From: Armatimonadota bacterium | GTDB taxonomy: Bacteria > Armatimonadota > Zipacnadia > UBA1398 > JAKPQA01 | NCBI GenBank assembly: GCA_029547025.1 | Contig: JAKPQA010000081.1 | Location: 1 to 58,773 of the forward strand | Direction: 5' to 3' | DNA length: 58,773 bases | Shown: one piece after another, positions 44,944 to 53,532 of the stretch | How the letters are laid out: each line of letters starts with the position of its first letter | Position numbering within the stretch: position 1 is the stretch's first letter | The notes under the pieces: model-generated | What the model was told of the DNA's origin: nothing | Database searches by the model: none | The model's input: only the letters and a program-made list of their open reading frames with translations | Made by a program: the position numbers and the translations under genes

Positions 44944-45256
44944 GCCACGCTCCTGAGCTTCGCGCCCGCGGGTCCCGCTGCCCCCACAGCCGAACCCGGC
45001 CGACAAGGGCATCCTCCCAGCCGCATAGGCATGGGCGCCAGCTGGAGGCACCCGCTCCGGGGACTGGGGCCCGCGAAGGTCGCGCCGCACGCGCAACCTC
45101 ACTCTGCCGAGGGGCCCCAGCGCGCCCGGGGTCGCCCGTGTCAGCGTGTCCGTTCGCCCTGAGCCGCGCCGGGCTGCAGCGCATGACGAAGGGCCGGCCG
45201 GGCGCGGGCAAGGCAGCGGGGCGGGGCCCCGTCGTCTCGGGTGGCACGGTGGCCCC
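44944..45256. other. Intergenic region between same-strand genes, no recognised gene
   Basis: These 313 nt lie between the stop of the LamG/beta-propeller glycosidase gene and the acetyltransferase start. I find no convincing gene, hairpin or promoter. Confidence 0.4.
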
Positions 45257-47419
45257 CTACGGCTCGTCAGCAATGGTGTGCACGCGAATCGATTCGAACC
45301 CCACCCGCGCGTCTTGGGCGTAGGCGCCGAGTCGAGCTCCCGATCGGCTGGGACATCGGGCGATGATGGTGCGGCGGTGGTCGATGCACACATCGACGAT
45401 GTCGCCCCTCGTCACGATCTCGATCCGGAAGGGGTTCTCAAGCCCCATCACGTTGGCGATCTGGGCCAGTGGCTCCGTCCCTCCATCGGGCTGACGGCAC
45501 AGCAACTCGACCGTCTGGGCCGCCGGCGTCATCCGGATCTCGCACCCACCAGCCATCCGCTCATCCGTGTGCACAACCAGCCCGTACTGGAGGGCAGCGG
45601 AGCCGGGACGGATCTGGAGCGTGATCACGGCGTCATCCGGAACCGGACAGGTGGCCGCTTCGAACCCTCTGCCCCGCCGGAGCGACAGCCGGTTCGTGCC
45701 CATCTCCGGTTCTCCCGTGACCGGGGTGAACCGCCCCGGGATCGCGTGGTGACTGGGGGGAATGAGCTCGTCAGGGAAGCACGTCCCCAGCCGGCCGTCC
45801 GGGAGCTGGACCAGCTCGCGGAACACGAGGTCGCCGCCCCAGCCCTGGTCCGGAAGCCACGATGCGTAGATCCGGCGGCCCTCACGGAATGGGGCGGTCT
45901 TGGGCACATAGAGCACATCGAGCCGGTTCGGGTCCGGCTGGACCCACGGGCCCTCGAGACGACGGGACACCCAGTAGCAATGCTCGGCCAGTAGGTAGTA
46001 CCAGCCGTTCCACTCGAAAACGTCCGGGCAGTCGGTGACACGGCCCAAGATGAGGAATGGCTCCGCCATCTGCCAGTGCCGGAGATCGGTGGAGGTGAGC
46101 TGCGCCAAACATCCGTCACGCCCGTCGGTGAGGCGGGCCGTCACGATGAGCCGGAACAGGCCTGCCGCTTCGTCGAGGAGCGCGAAGGGATCTCGGAAGT
46201 GCAGCGGGTCGTACCCCTCGGGCGGCGATGCCAGTGGCGCGGGGCCCTGCTTCTCGAAATGCACCCCATCGGCGCTGGTGGCCAGGCTCAGGTGCTGACT
46301 GCCGTCCGGAAGCCGGGTGGCATAGAACGCGTAGTAGGTTCCCTCATGGAAGAGGACCGACCCCGTGCAGATCGAGCCCTCCCGCTCGTCGGTGATCGGG
46401 ATCGCCATCGGGTGGTGCTCCCACCGGATCAGATCGGTGGTCGAAATGTGCGCCCACTGATGGGCGCCCAGGCCCCACTTGCTGCCGTGGTGGCGCCGGT
46501 CGAACAAGTAGAACAGGTGGAAGCGCCCATCGTGCCAGAAGGGCATGCAGTCGCCCACGGCCGCCCCGATCTGCCGCGGACGCCAGTACTGCAGGTGGGT
46601 GCGCTCGGGACCGAGGACCTGTCTGTCCCGCAGCGCCACGTGGGCCGCACCGCCACTGAGCGTCACGATCTCGTCGTCGGTGAGTGCCCGGTTCCAGAGA
46701 GCCGCGTGGTCTACGAGCCCCCGGAAGCCCGCCTTCACCGCTTCGCCACTCCACTCGGCCCCGACCAGGCACGGCACGGTGTTCCCACTGCGGAGCGAGC
46801 CCATGGGCCACTCCTCGTCCACGAGCACGCCGTCCACGAACAGCTCCAGCTTGGCGCCCGAGTAGCGCACGATGAAGTCGTGCCAGTCGCGTGCATCGAT
46901 CCTCGTCAGAGGCACACTCACCCGCAGCGGCTGCGCCGACCAGTCGGTCCCAAGCTCGAACCCCACCACAGCGCCCTCGCCCAGGTCGGCCGAGAACAGG
47001 TTGTACGTTAGCACCGCATGGCCGCCGTGCTTCGAGAACAGCGGCGAGTCCCACTTCCCCGACGGGTCGCGCGCGCGGAGGCACAGCGTGAGGGCCTTGC
47101 CCTGAAGGTTCACCGCCCCATCGCACCCTGCGTCGAGGTAGCCACCATCGAACCGCGCGGCGTAGCCGTCCCCGCCACGGGTGATGGACGCGGTCCGCTC
47201 CTCGCCCTCCAGCGCCACGCCGAGAGCCACATCGCCAACGGCACGCAGGTCGGCGTTCCCGCTCCCATCGGACCCGTCGCGCATATGCCAGGCGGCTACG
47301 GCGTCGCCGAAGACGCTTCCGGAGTTCGCGCCTTCGCCCGCCAAGAGCACCGCGGGCGAGAGCACCAGAGGCGCGGTGAGAGCAGACAGCATCAAAGGGA
47401 CACCCTTCCTTCCCCGCAT
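45257..47419 (-). CDS. Exported LamG plus five-bladed-propeller glycosidase (GH32/GH43-like)
   Basis: The protein (about 720 residues from ATG 47419) has a basic signal peptide. A concanavalin-like LamG domain follows (about 35-240; RFDGGYLDAGCDGAVNLQGK, GLVDHAALWNRALTDDEI). The propeller domain then shows GDCMPFWHDGRFHLFYLFDR, AHISTTDLIRWEHHPMAIPI, HFRDPFAL (the RDP motif) and VTDCPDVFEWNGWYYLLAEH. This is the arrangement of beta-fructosidase-related enzymes, with Asp where the acid/base Glu of the ECPD motif normally stands. A C-terminal beta-sandwich completes it. TTG 47440 and ATG 47392 are alternative starts. It probably acts on extracellular glycans. Confidence 0.82.
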   Translation of the reverse strand: MRGRKGVPLMLSALTAPLVLSPAVLLAGEGANSGSVFGDAVAAWHMRDGSDGSGNADLRAVGDVALGVALEGEERTASITRGGDGYAARFDGGYLDAGCDGAVNLQGKALTLCLRARDPSGKWDSPLFSKHGGHAVLTYNLFSADLGEGAVVGFELGTDWSAQPLRVSVPLTRIDARDWHDFIVRYSGAKLELFVDGVLVDEEWPMGSLRSGNTVPCLVGAEWSGEAVKAGFRGLVDHAALWNRALTDDEIVTLSGGAAHVALRDRQVLGPERTHLQYWRPRQIGAAVGDCMPFWHDGRFHLFYLFDRRHHGSKWGLGAHQWAHISTTDLIRWEHHPMAIPITDEREGSICTGSVLFHEGTYYAFYATRLPDGSQHLSLATSADGVHFEKQGPAPLASPPEGYDPLHFRDPFALLDEAAGLFRLIVTARLTDGRDGCLAQLTSTDLRHWQMAEPFLILGRVTDCPDVFEWNGWYYLLAEHCYWVSRRLEGPWVQPDPNRLDVLYVPKTAPFREGRRIYASWLPDQGWGGDLVFRELVQLPDGRLGTCFPDELIPPSHHAIPGRFTPVTGEPEMGTNRLSLRRGRGFEAATCPVPDDAVITLQIRPGSAALQYGLVVHTDERMAGGCEIRMTPAAQTVELLCRQPDGGTEPLAQIANVMGLENPFRIEIVTRGDIVDVCIDHRRTIIARCPSRSGARLGAYAQDARVGFESIRVHTIADEP

Positions 47420-47757
47420 TCGCTGGACGAGGGCCGGCAATGTCTCTGTGTGTTCGCCAAGCCCCGGCCTTCAGGCCTTCGTTTGGGAGGTCGTGGCCGG
47501 CAGGTGATCGCAGCGTCCGGGCCTGGGGCGCCCGGCCGGCGAGCCGCTCCGCGCCGCCCTCCACCTCGTCCGTTCGTGGCCGGTCGAGGCCAAGGGGGGA
47601 CGCGGGCAGGCCAAGATGGTACATTGGACCCCGGAGCCGCCACGGCGTGGCGAATGCCGTCCCGCGACATGCGGAGGGCTGACACGAGCACCGCGACCGG
47701 CTCCGGAGGTCCGCTCGCCACGCCGACGCAGTCCCACTCCCGAACGAGGAGACGGCC
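47420..47757. other. Divergent intergenic region, no recognised gene
   Basis: These 338 nt separate two secreted glycoside-hydrolase-like genes transcribed away from each other. It presumably contains their promoters, but no clear -35/-10 pair was found. The overlapping minus-strand frame crossing 47392-49095 is a shadow of the next gene. Confidence 0.45.
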
Positions 47758-48942
47758 ATGCGCCCCGAATGGCTCTTCTGTTCGCTCTTCGCCACGCCCC
47801 TGGTGCTCACGGCTGCGGCCGGAGCCCCGGGCATCGAGCCGCTTTCCGAGCTCGATCGGCTCAACTGGTGCATCGGCACTCAGACATTCGGCGCGGCGTA
47901 CCGGTTCACCCGGGAGACCCGTCTCGTCGAGACGGCTCAGGCGATTCTCGACATGGGTTCGAACGTCCTGAAGTTCGGGCTTGAGAAGAACTACTTCGGC
48001 CCGGGACGCAACGTGGATGACCCCGATCCGCGCGTCCACTCCCTGGCCGAGCTCGCGGCCTACGAGCCGTCCCACCGCCGCGTGCTCGACATGCCTTTTG
48101 CTTACTACATCATCTGGGCCTATGGCTTCACCCCGGGTTGGTGGAGTGAGGGCTTCTCCGTGGCGGACCAGAAGCTCGAGTACGATGAGATGAGGGCCCT
48201 GGCGGCGCATCTGCTGACAACCTATAGCGGCTCCGGGAAGACGTTCTACCTGGGTCACTGGGAGGGCGATTGGCACCTCCGTCCGAGCCTGAACCCGGCG
48301 GACGCAGTGAAGCCCGAGGCCATCGAGGGCATGATCGACTGGCTGAACGTGCGGCAAAGGGCCATCGATGACGCCAAACGGGATGTGCCGCACCAGGACG
48401 TCGAGATCTACGGCTATTGCGAGGTGAACCTCGTCCGCATCGCCATGGAAGGTCGCCAGTCGGTCACCACCGATGTCGTGCCTCGGACGACGATGGACTA
48501 CGTCTCCTATTCGAGCTACGACAGCGGCCTCGACCTGATCCCGGCCCTCGACTACATCGAGTCCAAGCTGCCCCCCAAGCCGGGCATTCCCGGCAAGCGC
48601 GTGTGGATCGGCGAGTACGGATTCCCGGCCTTTGCCCACTCGCCGTCCGAGCAGGATCGACTCTCGCGGCAGGTGATGCGTGCCGGGCTGGCGTGGGGAT
48701 GCCCCTTCGTTCTCTACTGGGAGGTGTACAACAACGAGGTCGGCAAGGACGGCGCACAGCGCGGCTTCTGGCTCATCGACGACAAGGGCAACAAGCAGCC
48801 GGTCTACGAGACACACCACGCCTACTACCAGTGGGCCCGCCACTGGGCCACCGACTTCCGCGCCCGCGAGGGCAGGCTCCCCACCTTCGACGAGTTCCGC
48901 GAGGCCGCGGTCGCGTACCTGGATGCGCTGCCGGGGGCCTGA
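47758..48942 (+). CDS. Exported TIM-barrel glycoside-hydrolase-like protein
   Basis: The 394-residue protein starts at ATG 47758 with GAGGAG 6 nt upstream and has a signal peptide (LFCSLFATPLVLTAAAGAPG). Barrel strands carry plausible catalytic glutamates: Glu in FYLGHWEGDW on strand 4 and Glu in VWIGEYGFP on strand 7, the positions used by clan GH-A glycosidases. Other blocks are GYCEVNLVRIAMEGRQS and FVLYWEVYNNEV. I do not recognise the exact family. It diverges from the LamG glycosidase gene and may be expressed together with it. A retaining glycosidase is inferred. Confidence 0.75.
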   Translation: MRPEWLFCSLFATPLVLTAAAGAPGIEPLSELDRLNWCIGTQTFGAAYRFTRETRLVETAQAILDMGSNVLKFGLEKNYFGPGRNVDDPDPRVHSLAELAAYEPSHRRVLDMPFAYYIIWAYGFTPGWWSEGFSVADQKLEYDEMRALAAHLLTTYSGSGKTFYLGHWEGDWHLRPSLNPADAVKPEAIEGMIDWLNVRQRAIDDAKRDVPHQDVEIYGYCEVNLVRIAMEGRQSVTTDVVPRTTMDYVSYSSYDSGLDLIPALDYIESKLPPKPGIPGKRVWIGEYGFPAFAHSPSEQDRLSRQVMRAGLAWGCPFVLYWEVYNNEVGKDGAQRGFWLIDDKGNKQPVYETHHAYYQWARHWATDFRAREGRLPTFDEFREAAVAYLDALPGA

Positions 48943-48971
48943 CCCGCGGCGTGGCCGGCAGCCGCCCGCTT

Positions 48972-49115
48972 CTACCCCTGGTCGTTCTGCGACAGCCGCT
49001 TCAGCAGCGCCGCCACGTCCAGTGCCCCACGGTAGGTCACAATCACGGCGAGCACGGCGAACAGCGCCAGCCCACCAAACCACATGACGGCCCACAACGC
49101 CTTCCAGAAGCCCAT
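48972..49115 (-). CDS. Small accessory membrane protein of sodium/solute symporter
   Basis: The 47-residue protein begins GFWKALWAVMWFGG and has one membrane helix (WFGGLALFAVLAVIV) followed by a short charged tail. Its ATG lies one base after the symporter stop, with GGAGGTG upstream. Short single-helix partners of this kind follow other sodium/solute symporter genes and are thought to be subunits of the transporter. It is too short for many gene finders. Confidence 0.8.
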   Translation of the reverse strand: MGFWKALWAVMWFGGLALFAVLAVIVTYRGALDVAALLKRLSQNDQG

Positions 49116-49116
49116 C

Positions 49117-50631
49117 TCACGCCACCTCCTGCGAGGCATCGGACCGGCGGTCTGGGAACAGCAGCGATCCGGCCACCATGGCCACTCCGGCCAAGGCCGC
49201 ACACGAGAGTCCCACGATGGCCGAGTACAGCATGCCGCTCTCTCGCTGGATGCCCAGTGCGTCGGCCACCGGGGTGAGGCTGATGATGTTGAGGAACCCG
49301 CACGCGAACGCCGCGTATGCGCCCACCCGGCTGGCTCGCTTCCAGTAGAGCCCCGCGGTGAGCACCGCGAAGGCTCCGGTGAAGTAGATGGCGCCCGTCA
49401 CCGCCATGTAGTCCCACAGATGCTGCCCAAGCGGGTACCACAGGCCCCAGACCAAGAGGAAGACGCCGATGAGGAGCATGATGCCGCGGGCGATCCAGAT
49501 CCGCTGGGTGCTCCCGAGCTCCCGGTGGGCCAAAGGCGCCACCAAATCCTGGGTCAGCACCGCGCTCCACGTGTGGAGGTAGGTGTTGTAGGTTGACATG
49601 GCCGCGGCCAACATGCCGGCGGTCAGCACCCCGATGGCCCCCATGGGCAGCAGGTTCGCCAACGCCACCGGCATGGCCCGCAATGACTGATCGGGGACTC
49701 CCTCGCCCAGCAGATCCGGGCGTTGCAGCAGGTACGCAAAGGCGCAGATACCCCAGAAGTAGGGAACCATGAACCGGATCAGGAACCCGAGCGAGCCCCA
49801 CGAGAAGGTGATCCTGACCGTTCGCGTGTCCTCGGCCGATGCGGCGCGCATCACCGACGTCTGCCACACGCACGCGCCGATCAGGCCGAGGAAGGCCATC
49901 CAGATCATGTAGACGGGCCCCATGCCCCCGGGGGCAAGCGGATCGATCGCCGCCAGGCCCTTCTGGGCCTCGACCGTGCTCACCAACTGGCCCCACGAGA
50001 ACTGGGCCATCAGGAAGACCGACACGGCCACGAGCGCGATCGACATGATCACGAACTGCATGTAGTCCGTGATCAGCACCGAAATCATGCCGCCCAGCAG
50101 CGTGTAGGTGAGCACCAGGCCGAGCATCACCGTCATGGCCAGTTTGAGCTGCTCACCCGAGAGCATGCCCATCACGCTGGTGACGAACAACGAATCAGCC
50201 TTCAGGAACATGCCCATGTTCAGGATGCCGGAGAAGGCCAAGATGAGACCGCCGCAGACGCGGACATCCCGGCCGAACCGCTGTTCGTAGAACTCCGGTA
50301 TGGTCATGACGCCTCGAGCCCGCAGCGGCACGATGATGAACCCCGTCAATCCGACCACCAGGGAGGCGACGGCGGCCGAGAGGGCCAGGTAGAAGGCCGC
50401 GAAGCCGGTGGTGTAGCCCTTCTCGGCCGAGTACATCACGGTCACGAGTCCCATCTCGGACGCGATGATGCTGGCAACGCCGAGGTAGGGCCTCACCGCC
50501 CGGCCGGCCACGACGTAGGCCTCCATGTTGCGCATGTAGCGCCAAGCCCACATGCCCAGGCCGGTTGAGATGACGAGGAAACCGACAACGATGGCCCAGT
50601 CGGCAGTCGAGAAGTTGGTGTGGCCGATCAC
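49117..50631 (-). CDS. Sodium/solute symporter (SSS family)
   Basis: The 504-residue membrane protein has about 13 hydrophobic segments and the SSS pattern: LGMWAWRYMRNMEAYVVAGR near the N terminus, SIIASEMGLVTVMY, IPEFYEQRFG and the long helix AMSTYNTYLHTWSAVLTQDL. Family members import sugars, amino acids or organic acids with sodium. It starts at GTG 50631 with GGAG 9 nt upstream. The neighbouring secreted glycosidase genes suggest a sugar or uronate substrate, but specificity cannot be read. A one-helix accessory protein follows at once. Confidence 0.92.
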   Translation of the reverse strand: MIGHTNFSTADWAIVVGFLVISTGLGMWAWRYMRNMEAYVVAGRAVRPYLGVASIIASEMGLVTVMYSAEKGYTTGFAAFYLALSAAVASLVVGLTGFIIVPLRARGVMTIPEFYEQRFGRDVRVCGGLILAFSGILNMGMFLKADSLFVTSVMGMLSGEQLKLAMTVMLGLVLTYTLLGGMISVLITDYMQFVIMSIALVAVSVFLMAQFSWGQLVSTVEAQKGLAAIDPLAPGGMGPVYMIWMAFLGLIGACVWQTSVMRAASAEDTRTVRITFSWGSLGFLIRFMVPYFWGICAFAYLLQRPDLLGEGVPDQSLRAMPVALANLLPMGAIGVLTAGMLAAAMSTYNTYLHTWSAVLTQDLVAPLAHRELGSTQRIWIARGIMLLIGVFLLVWGLWYPLGQHLWDYMAVTGAIYFTGAFAVLTAGLYWKRASRVGAYAAFACGFLNIISLTPVADALGIQRESGMLYSAIVGLSCAALAGVAMVAGSLLFPDRRSDASQEVA

Positions 50632-50790
50632 AGATACCCGCTCCGGACGTGGGGGGGGAATGGGCGCCGAGTACGGAAGTCACAGCGCCAGCAGCCGTAT
50701 TCACCGCCTCGCTATGAGGCTCCTGGTAGCGTTTGCATTACAGATCGACGGTCATGCACTGGCCATATGAGCAGACAAGCGAACCAGCTG

Positions 50791-52428
50791 CTACGGGAGC
50801 GTCGATGCGGTGGTCGAGAGCTCAACTTCGAACATCCGCGGCCAGGGCAGGTGTGCATCGAAGGTGCGGAGCCGCAACCGCGCGGGCGCGCCGTAGAGGT
50901 CGATCGCCGCATGGCCGAACTCCTGTCGCCACAGCGCCTCACCCGCGGGGATCAGTCGAGCCGCCACTGCTGCTTCGACCGAGGTCCAGTGGTCGCCGAG
51001 CCGGAGTGAGTAGCCCCGAACGCCCTGCGCCTCCGCAACCTCGGGCCGCACCAGCGACAGGTAGGCGTAGTCGTCGGCGAACCGCTCGGCCAGGAACACC
51101 AGGTTGGCCCGTTGGGCCGAGGCCCGCTCAGCGCCGCGGAGCCGGTTCCCGGCCACCGCCTGGAGCCCCTGAGCCAGGGCGCTGCCCAGCGCATTGGCCG
51201 GCGTGCCCCACCCTGAGTAGCCGGCCAGCTCAGAGAGGCGCATGTGGCGCCTGAGGGCGCCGACCAGCGGCCGGCTGGCCATGTTGACTGTCGCGATGTC
51301 GGCGACGGCCACCGCGCGCCCCGATTGGGCCAGCGACGCGACCCGCGCCGCGGCGGCATCGACCCGGGCTGCGTACTCGGCTTCGGCCATCCCCTGGGGC
51401 GCGCGGGCCACGACGACCAGGTGCAGATCGGCCAGGGAGCCGGGCGCCACCCATCGGGCCCCGGCCGCGCGGATCTCGTCGCGGACCGTGTCAGCCAGCG
51501 GCCGCTCCTCGTAGGGCTGTATCTCCCCGGCCGCGGCTTCGGGCACGATCCGGACATCGACGCGCAGCCGAGTGCCCCGGACGGCCTGCGTGGCACGGGC
51601 GATGAGGACCATCGCCGCCTCGTCGGCCGCCGGATAGAGGCCCAGGCGGTCCCAAAGGCGCCATTCGGCCGCCACGGCCCGCAGCCGCGCGACCTCGGGC
51701 ACGTGCGGTCCGTAGACGGCCGTGTCATCCAGGCCGAGCACCGCGAAATCCACGATGCCCTGGCGGAGCTGCTCCAGGAGGGCCAGGTTGATCTGGTGGT
51801 TCCTCTGCCGCGCCCGGTAGTAGTCCTCGAGGGCGCCCGCGGGTACCCGCTCGCGGAGCCGGATGGCACGAGCGACGGTATCGGCATCCCCTGTGGCTTC
51901 TGCCTCCGAGGCGCAGTGAACATACTCGGCGATACGCGCCGCCAGGTCGCCGCTTTCGGGGTCGAGTGTGGTCGGCGCGATTCGCTGGATTGTGTCAAAG
52001 ACGAACAGCGGCGCGCCGGGCGGCAGGAGCCGTCGGATGTCCGCGAGCTGCCGGACGCGCCCGAGCGCCACCTCGGCCGGCGTCGCCGGCGTCCGTGATG
52101 CCACGAGCCCGCCGTCGGTGACCATGTCGAGCGAGACGACGGCTGCCTGGCATCGTGGCGCCTGGGCCGAGAGCCACTCGAGGATACGTTCGCAGTCGCC
52201 CGGACGCTCGAGTGTGCCCAGCCACTCGCGCGGGGGCGTGACGACTTGGGCGCCGCCGGCCTGGCCCACGAGTATGGCCATCGAGTGGCAAGGCGGGCGC
52301 GAGTCGAGGGGGACCAGCGCGACGCGCGGAGCTCCAGAAGAAGCGGTGGTGCAGCAGAGCAGAAGAAGGGGCCAGGCCCCGTTTCCGAGCGAGCGCCCCC
52401 GAGAATGGGCTAGGCCCCGTTCCCGCAT
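50791..52428 (-). CDS. Exported DUF4127-family protein
   Basis: From ATG 52428 (GGAGG 9 nt upstream) the 545-residue protein has a signal peptide (NGAWPLLLLCCTTASSG), then the DUF4127 opening RVALVPLDSRPPCHSMAILV. Further typical parts are AAVVSLDMVTDGGLVASRTP, FAVLGLDDTAVYGPHVPEVA and YSGWGTPANALGSALAQGLQ. The family is widespread, uncharacterised and probably enzymatic, with conserved Asp, Arg and Asn residues in a barrel-like fold. The Asp-Ser-Arg-Pro motif replaces the more usual DDRP. It is followed by the symporter gene after 159 nt. The function is unknown. Confidence 0.85.
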   Translation of the reverse strand: MRERGLAHSRGRSLGNGAWPLLLLCCTTASSGAPRVALVPLDSRPPCHSMAILVGQAGGAQVVTPPREWLGTLERPGDCERILEWLSAQAPRCQAAVVSLDMVTDGGLVASRTPATPAEVALGRVRQLADIRRLLPPGAPLFVFDTIQRIAPTTLDPESGDLAARIAEYVHCASEAEATGDADTVARAIRLRERVPAGALEDYYRARQRNHQINLALLEQLRQGIVDFAVLGLDDTAVYGPHVPEVARLRAVAAEWRLWDRLGLYPAADEAAMVLIARATQAVRGTRLRVDVRIVPEAAAGEIQPYEERPLADTVRDEIRAAGARWVAPGSLADLHLVVVARAPQGMAEAEYAARVDAAAARVASLAQSGRAVAVADIATVNMASRPLVGALRRHMRLSELAGYSGWGTPANALGSALAQGLQAVAGNRLRGAERASAQRANLVFLAERFADDYAYLSLVRPEVAEAQGVRGYSLRLGDHWTSVEAAVAARLIPAGEALWRQEFGHAAIDLYGAPARLRLRTFDAHLPWPRMFEVELSTTASTLP

Positions 52429-52458
52429 GAGACCCGACCTCCGTCTGAGCAACCGCCA

Positions 52459-52488
52459 GAGAGCCGGTCTCGCCTGAGACCGGCTCTC
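52459..52488. terminator. Perfect 13-bp hairpin after the por operon
   Basis: GAGAGCCGGTCTC (52459-52471) and its exact reverse complement (52476-52488) flank a GCCT loop. It lies 30 nt beyond the porB stop and 30 nt upstream of the DUF4127 start. The T-rich side (GTTCTT) is on the plus strand, but its position suits ending the minus-strand por transcript. Confidence 0.65.
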
Positions 52489-52518
52489 GTTCTTACTGGG
52501 CGTCCAGTGCTCGGGCCG

Positions 52519-53475
52519 CTACTCCGCCGCTGCCGCCTCGGTGCCGGCCTTCGCCACAGCCTCGAGGGTCTGGAGCTGGGCCCACTTCATGTCGACCTCG
52601 GCCTGAGCTTCCTCGAGCAGGGCGGCATTGTCCGGGCGCAGCATGTGACGGAACCGGGCCTGGGCAGCGAACCAGTCCTTCACAGGCTTCTTCTCCTTGG
52701 GTTTGTAGGAGATGGACACTATGCCGTTCTCAATCTCATAGCACGGCCACACACAGGTGTCGCGCGAGAGCCTGGCCATATTGACGGTCTCGTCACTTTC
52801 ATATCGCCAACCCCGAGGGCACGGGGCCAGGATGTTCAGCAAGGCTGGCCCTTCGGCTTTGAACGCCTTTTCGGCGCACTTGACCACGTCGCGCCAGTTG
52901 GCGATGGTCGTTTGTGCGGCGTAGGGGATGCCGTGCGCCGCGCAGATCTGGGTGAGGTCCTTGCGCCGCTGCGTCTTCCCCGGCCGGGCCGAGCCGCACG
53001 GGGTCGTGGTGGTATCGGCGCCAAAGGGCGTGGCACTGGACCGCTGGATCCCTGTGTTCATGTAGGCCTGGTTGTCGTAGCACACATAGACGAAGTTGTG
53101 GCCGCGCTCGAGGGCACCGGACAGGGCCTGGAGACCGATGTCGTAGGTTCCCCCATCGCCGCCCAGGGCCAGGAAGTACACTTCATCGCTGTACTTGCCC
53201 TGGCGCCGGAGTGACCGATAGGCCGCCTCAAGCCCGCTGGCCGTAGCCGCCGAGTTCTCGAAGGCGCTGTGGATGAAGGGCACGGCCCATGCGGTGTATG
53301 GGAAGATGGTGGTGGCGACCTCAAGACACCCGGTGGCGTTGGTCACGATCACAGGCTTGTCGGCCGCGAGCAGGACCTGCCGGATCGCGATGGGCGCACC
53401 GCAACCGGCGCAGAGCCGATGGCCACCCGTCAGTCCTTCTGGTTTGCACGATAGCTCCTTTAGGTTGACTGCCAT
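52519..53475 (-). CDS. porB: 2-oxoacid (pyruvate):ferredoxin oxidoreductase, beta subunit
   Basis: The 318-residue subunit binds thiamin diphosphate and an iron-sulfur cluster. It shows GGHRLCAGCGAPIAIRQVLL, NATGCLEVATTIFPYTAW, the ThDP/Mg block LALGGDGGTYDIGLQALSGA and YDNQAYMNTGIQRSS. Cysteines C22, C25 and later ones fit the [4Fe-4S] ligands. Pyruvate oxidation to acetyl-CoA reduces ferredoxin in the cytosol. It starts at ATG 53475 with a purine-rich AGGAGGCAAGGG upstream and is the last gene of the por operon, 57 nt after porA. Confidence 0.95.
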   Translation of the reverse strand: MAVNLKELSCKPEGLTGGHRLCAGCGAPIAIRQVLLAADKPVIVTNATGCLEVATTIFPYTAWAVPFIHSAFENSAATASGLEAAYRSLRRQGKYSDEVYFLALGGDGGTYDIGLQALSGALERGHNFVYVCYDNQAYMNTGIQRSSATPFGADTTTTPCGSARPGKTQRRKDLTQICAAHGIPYAAQTTIANWRDVVKCAEKAFKAEGPALLNILAPCPRGWRYESDETVNMARLSRDTCVWPCYEIENGIVSISYKPKEKKPVKDWFAAQARFRHMLRPDNAALLEEAQAEVDMKWAQLQTLEAVAKAGTEAAAAE

Positions 53476-53532
53476 CTGCAGCCCTTGCCTCCTATCGTCG
53501 GTACAAACTCGGGAAACCCGGGGGGCTCTCGG

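Noticed and set aside
47392-49095. Minus-strand frame of 567 codons
   Set aside because: It is opposite the secreted barrel protein, which has a signal peptide and ribosome binding site; the minus frame has the composition of a shadow.
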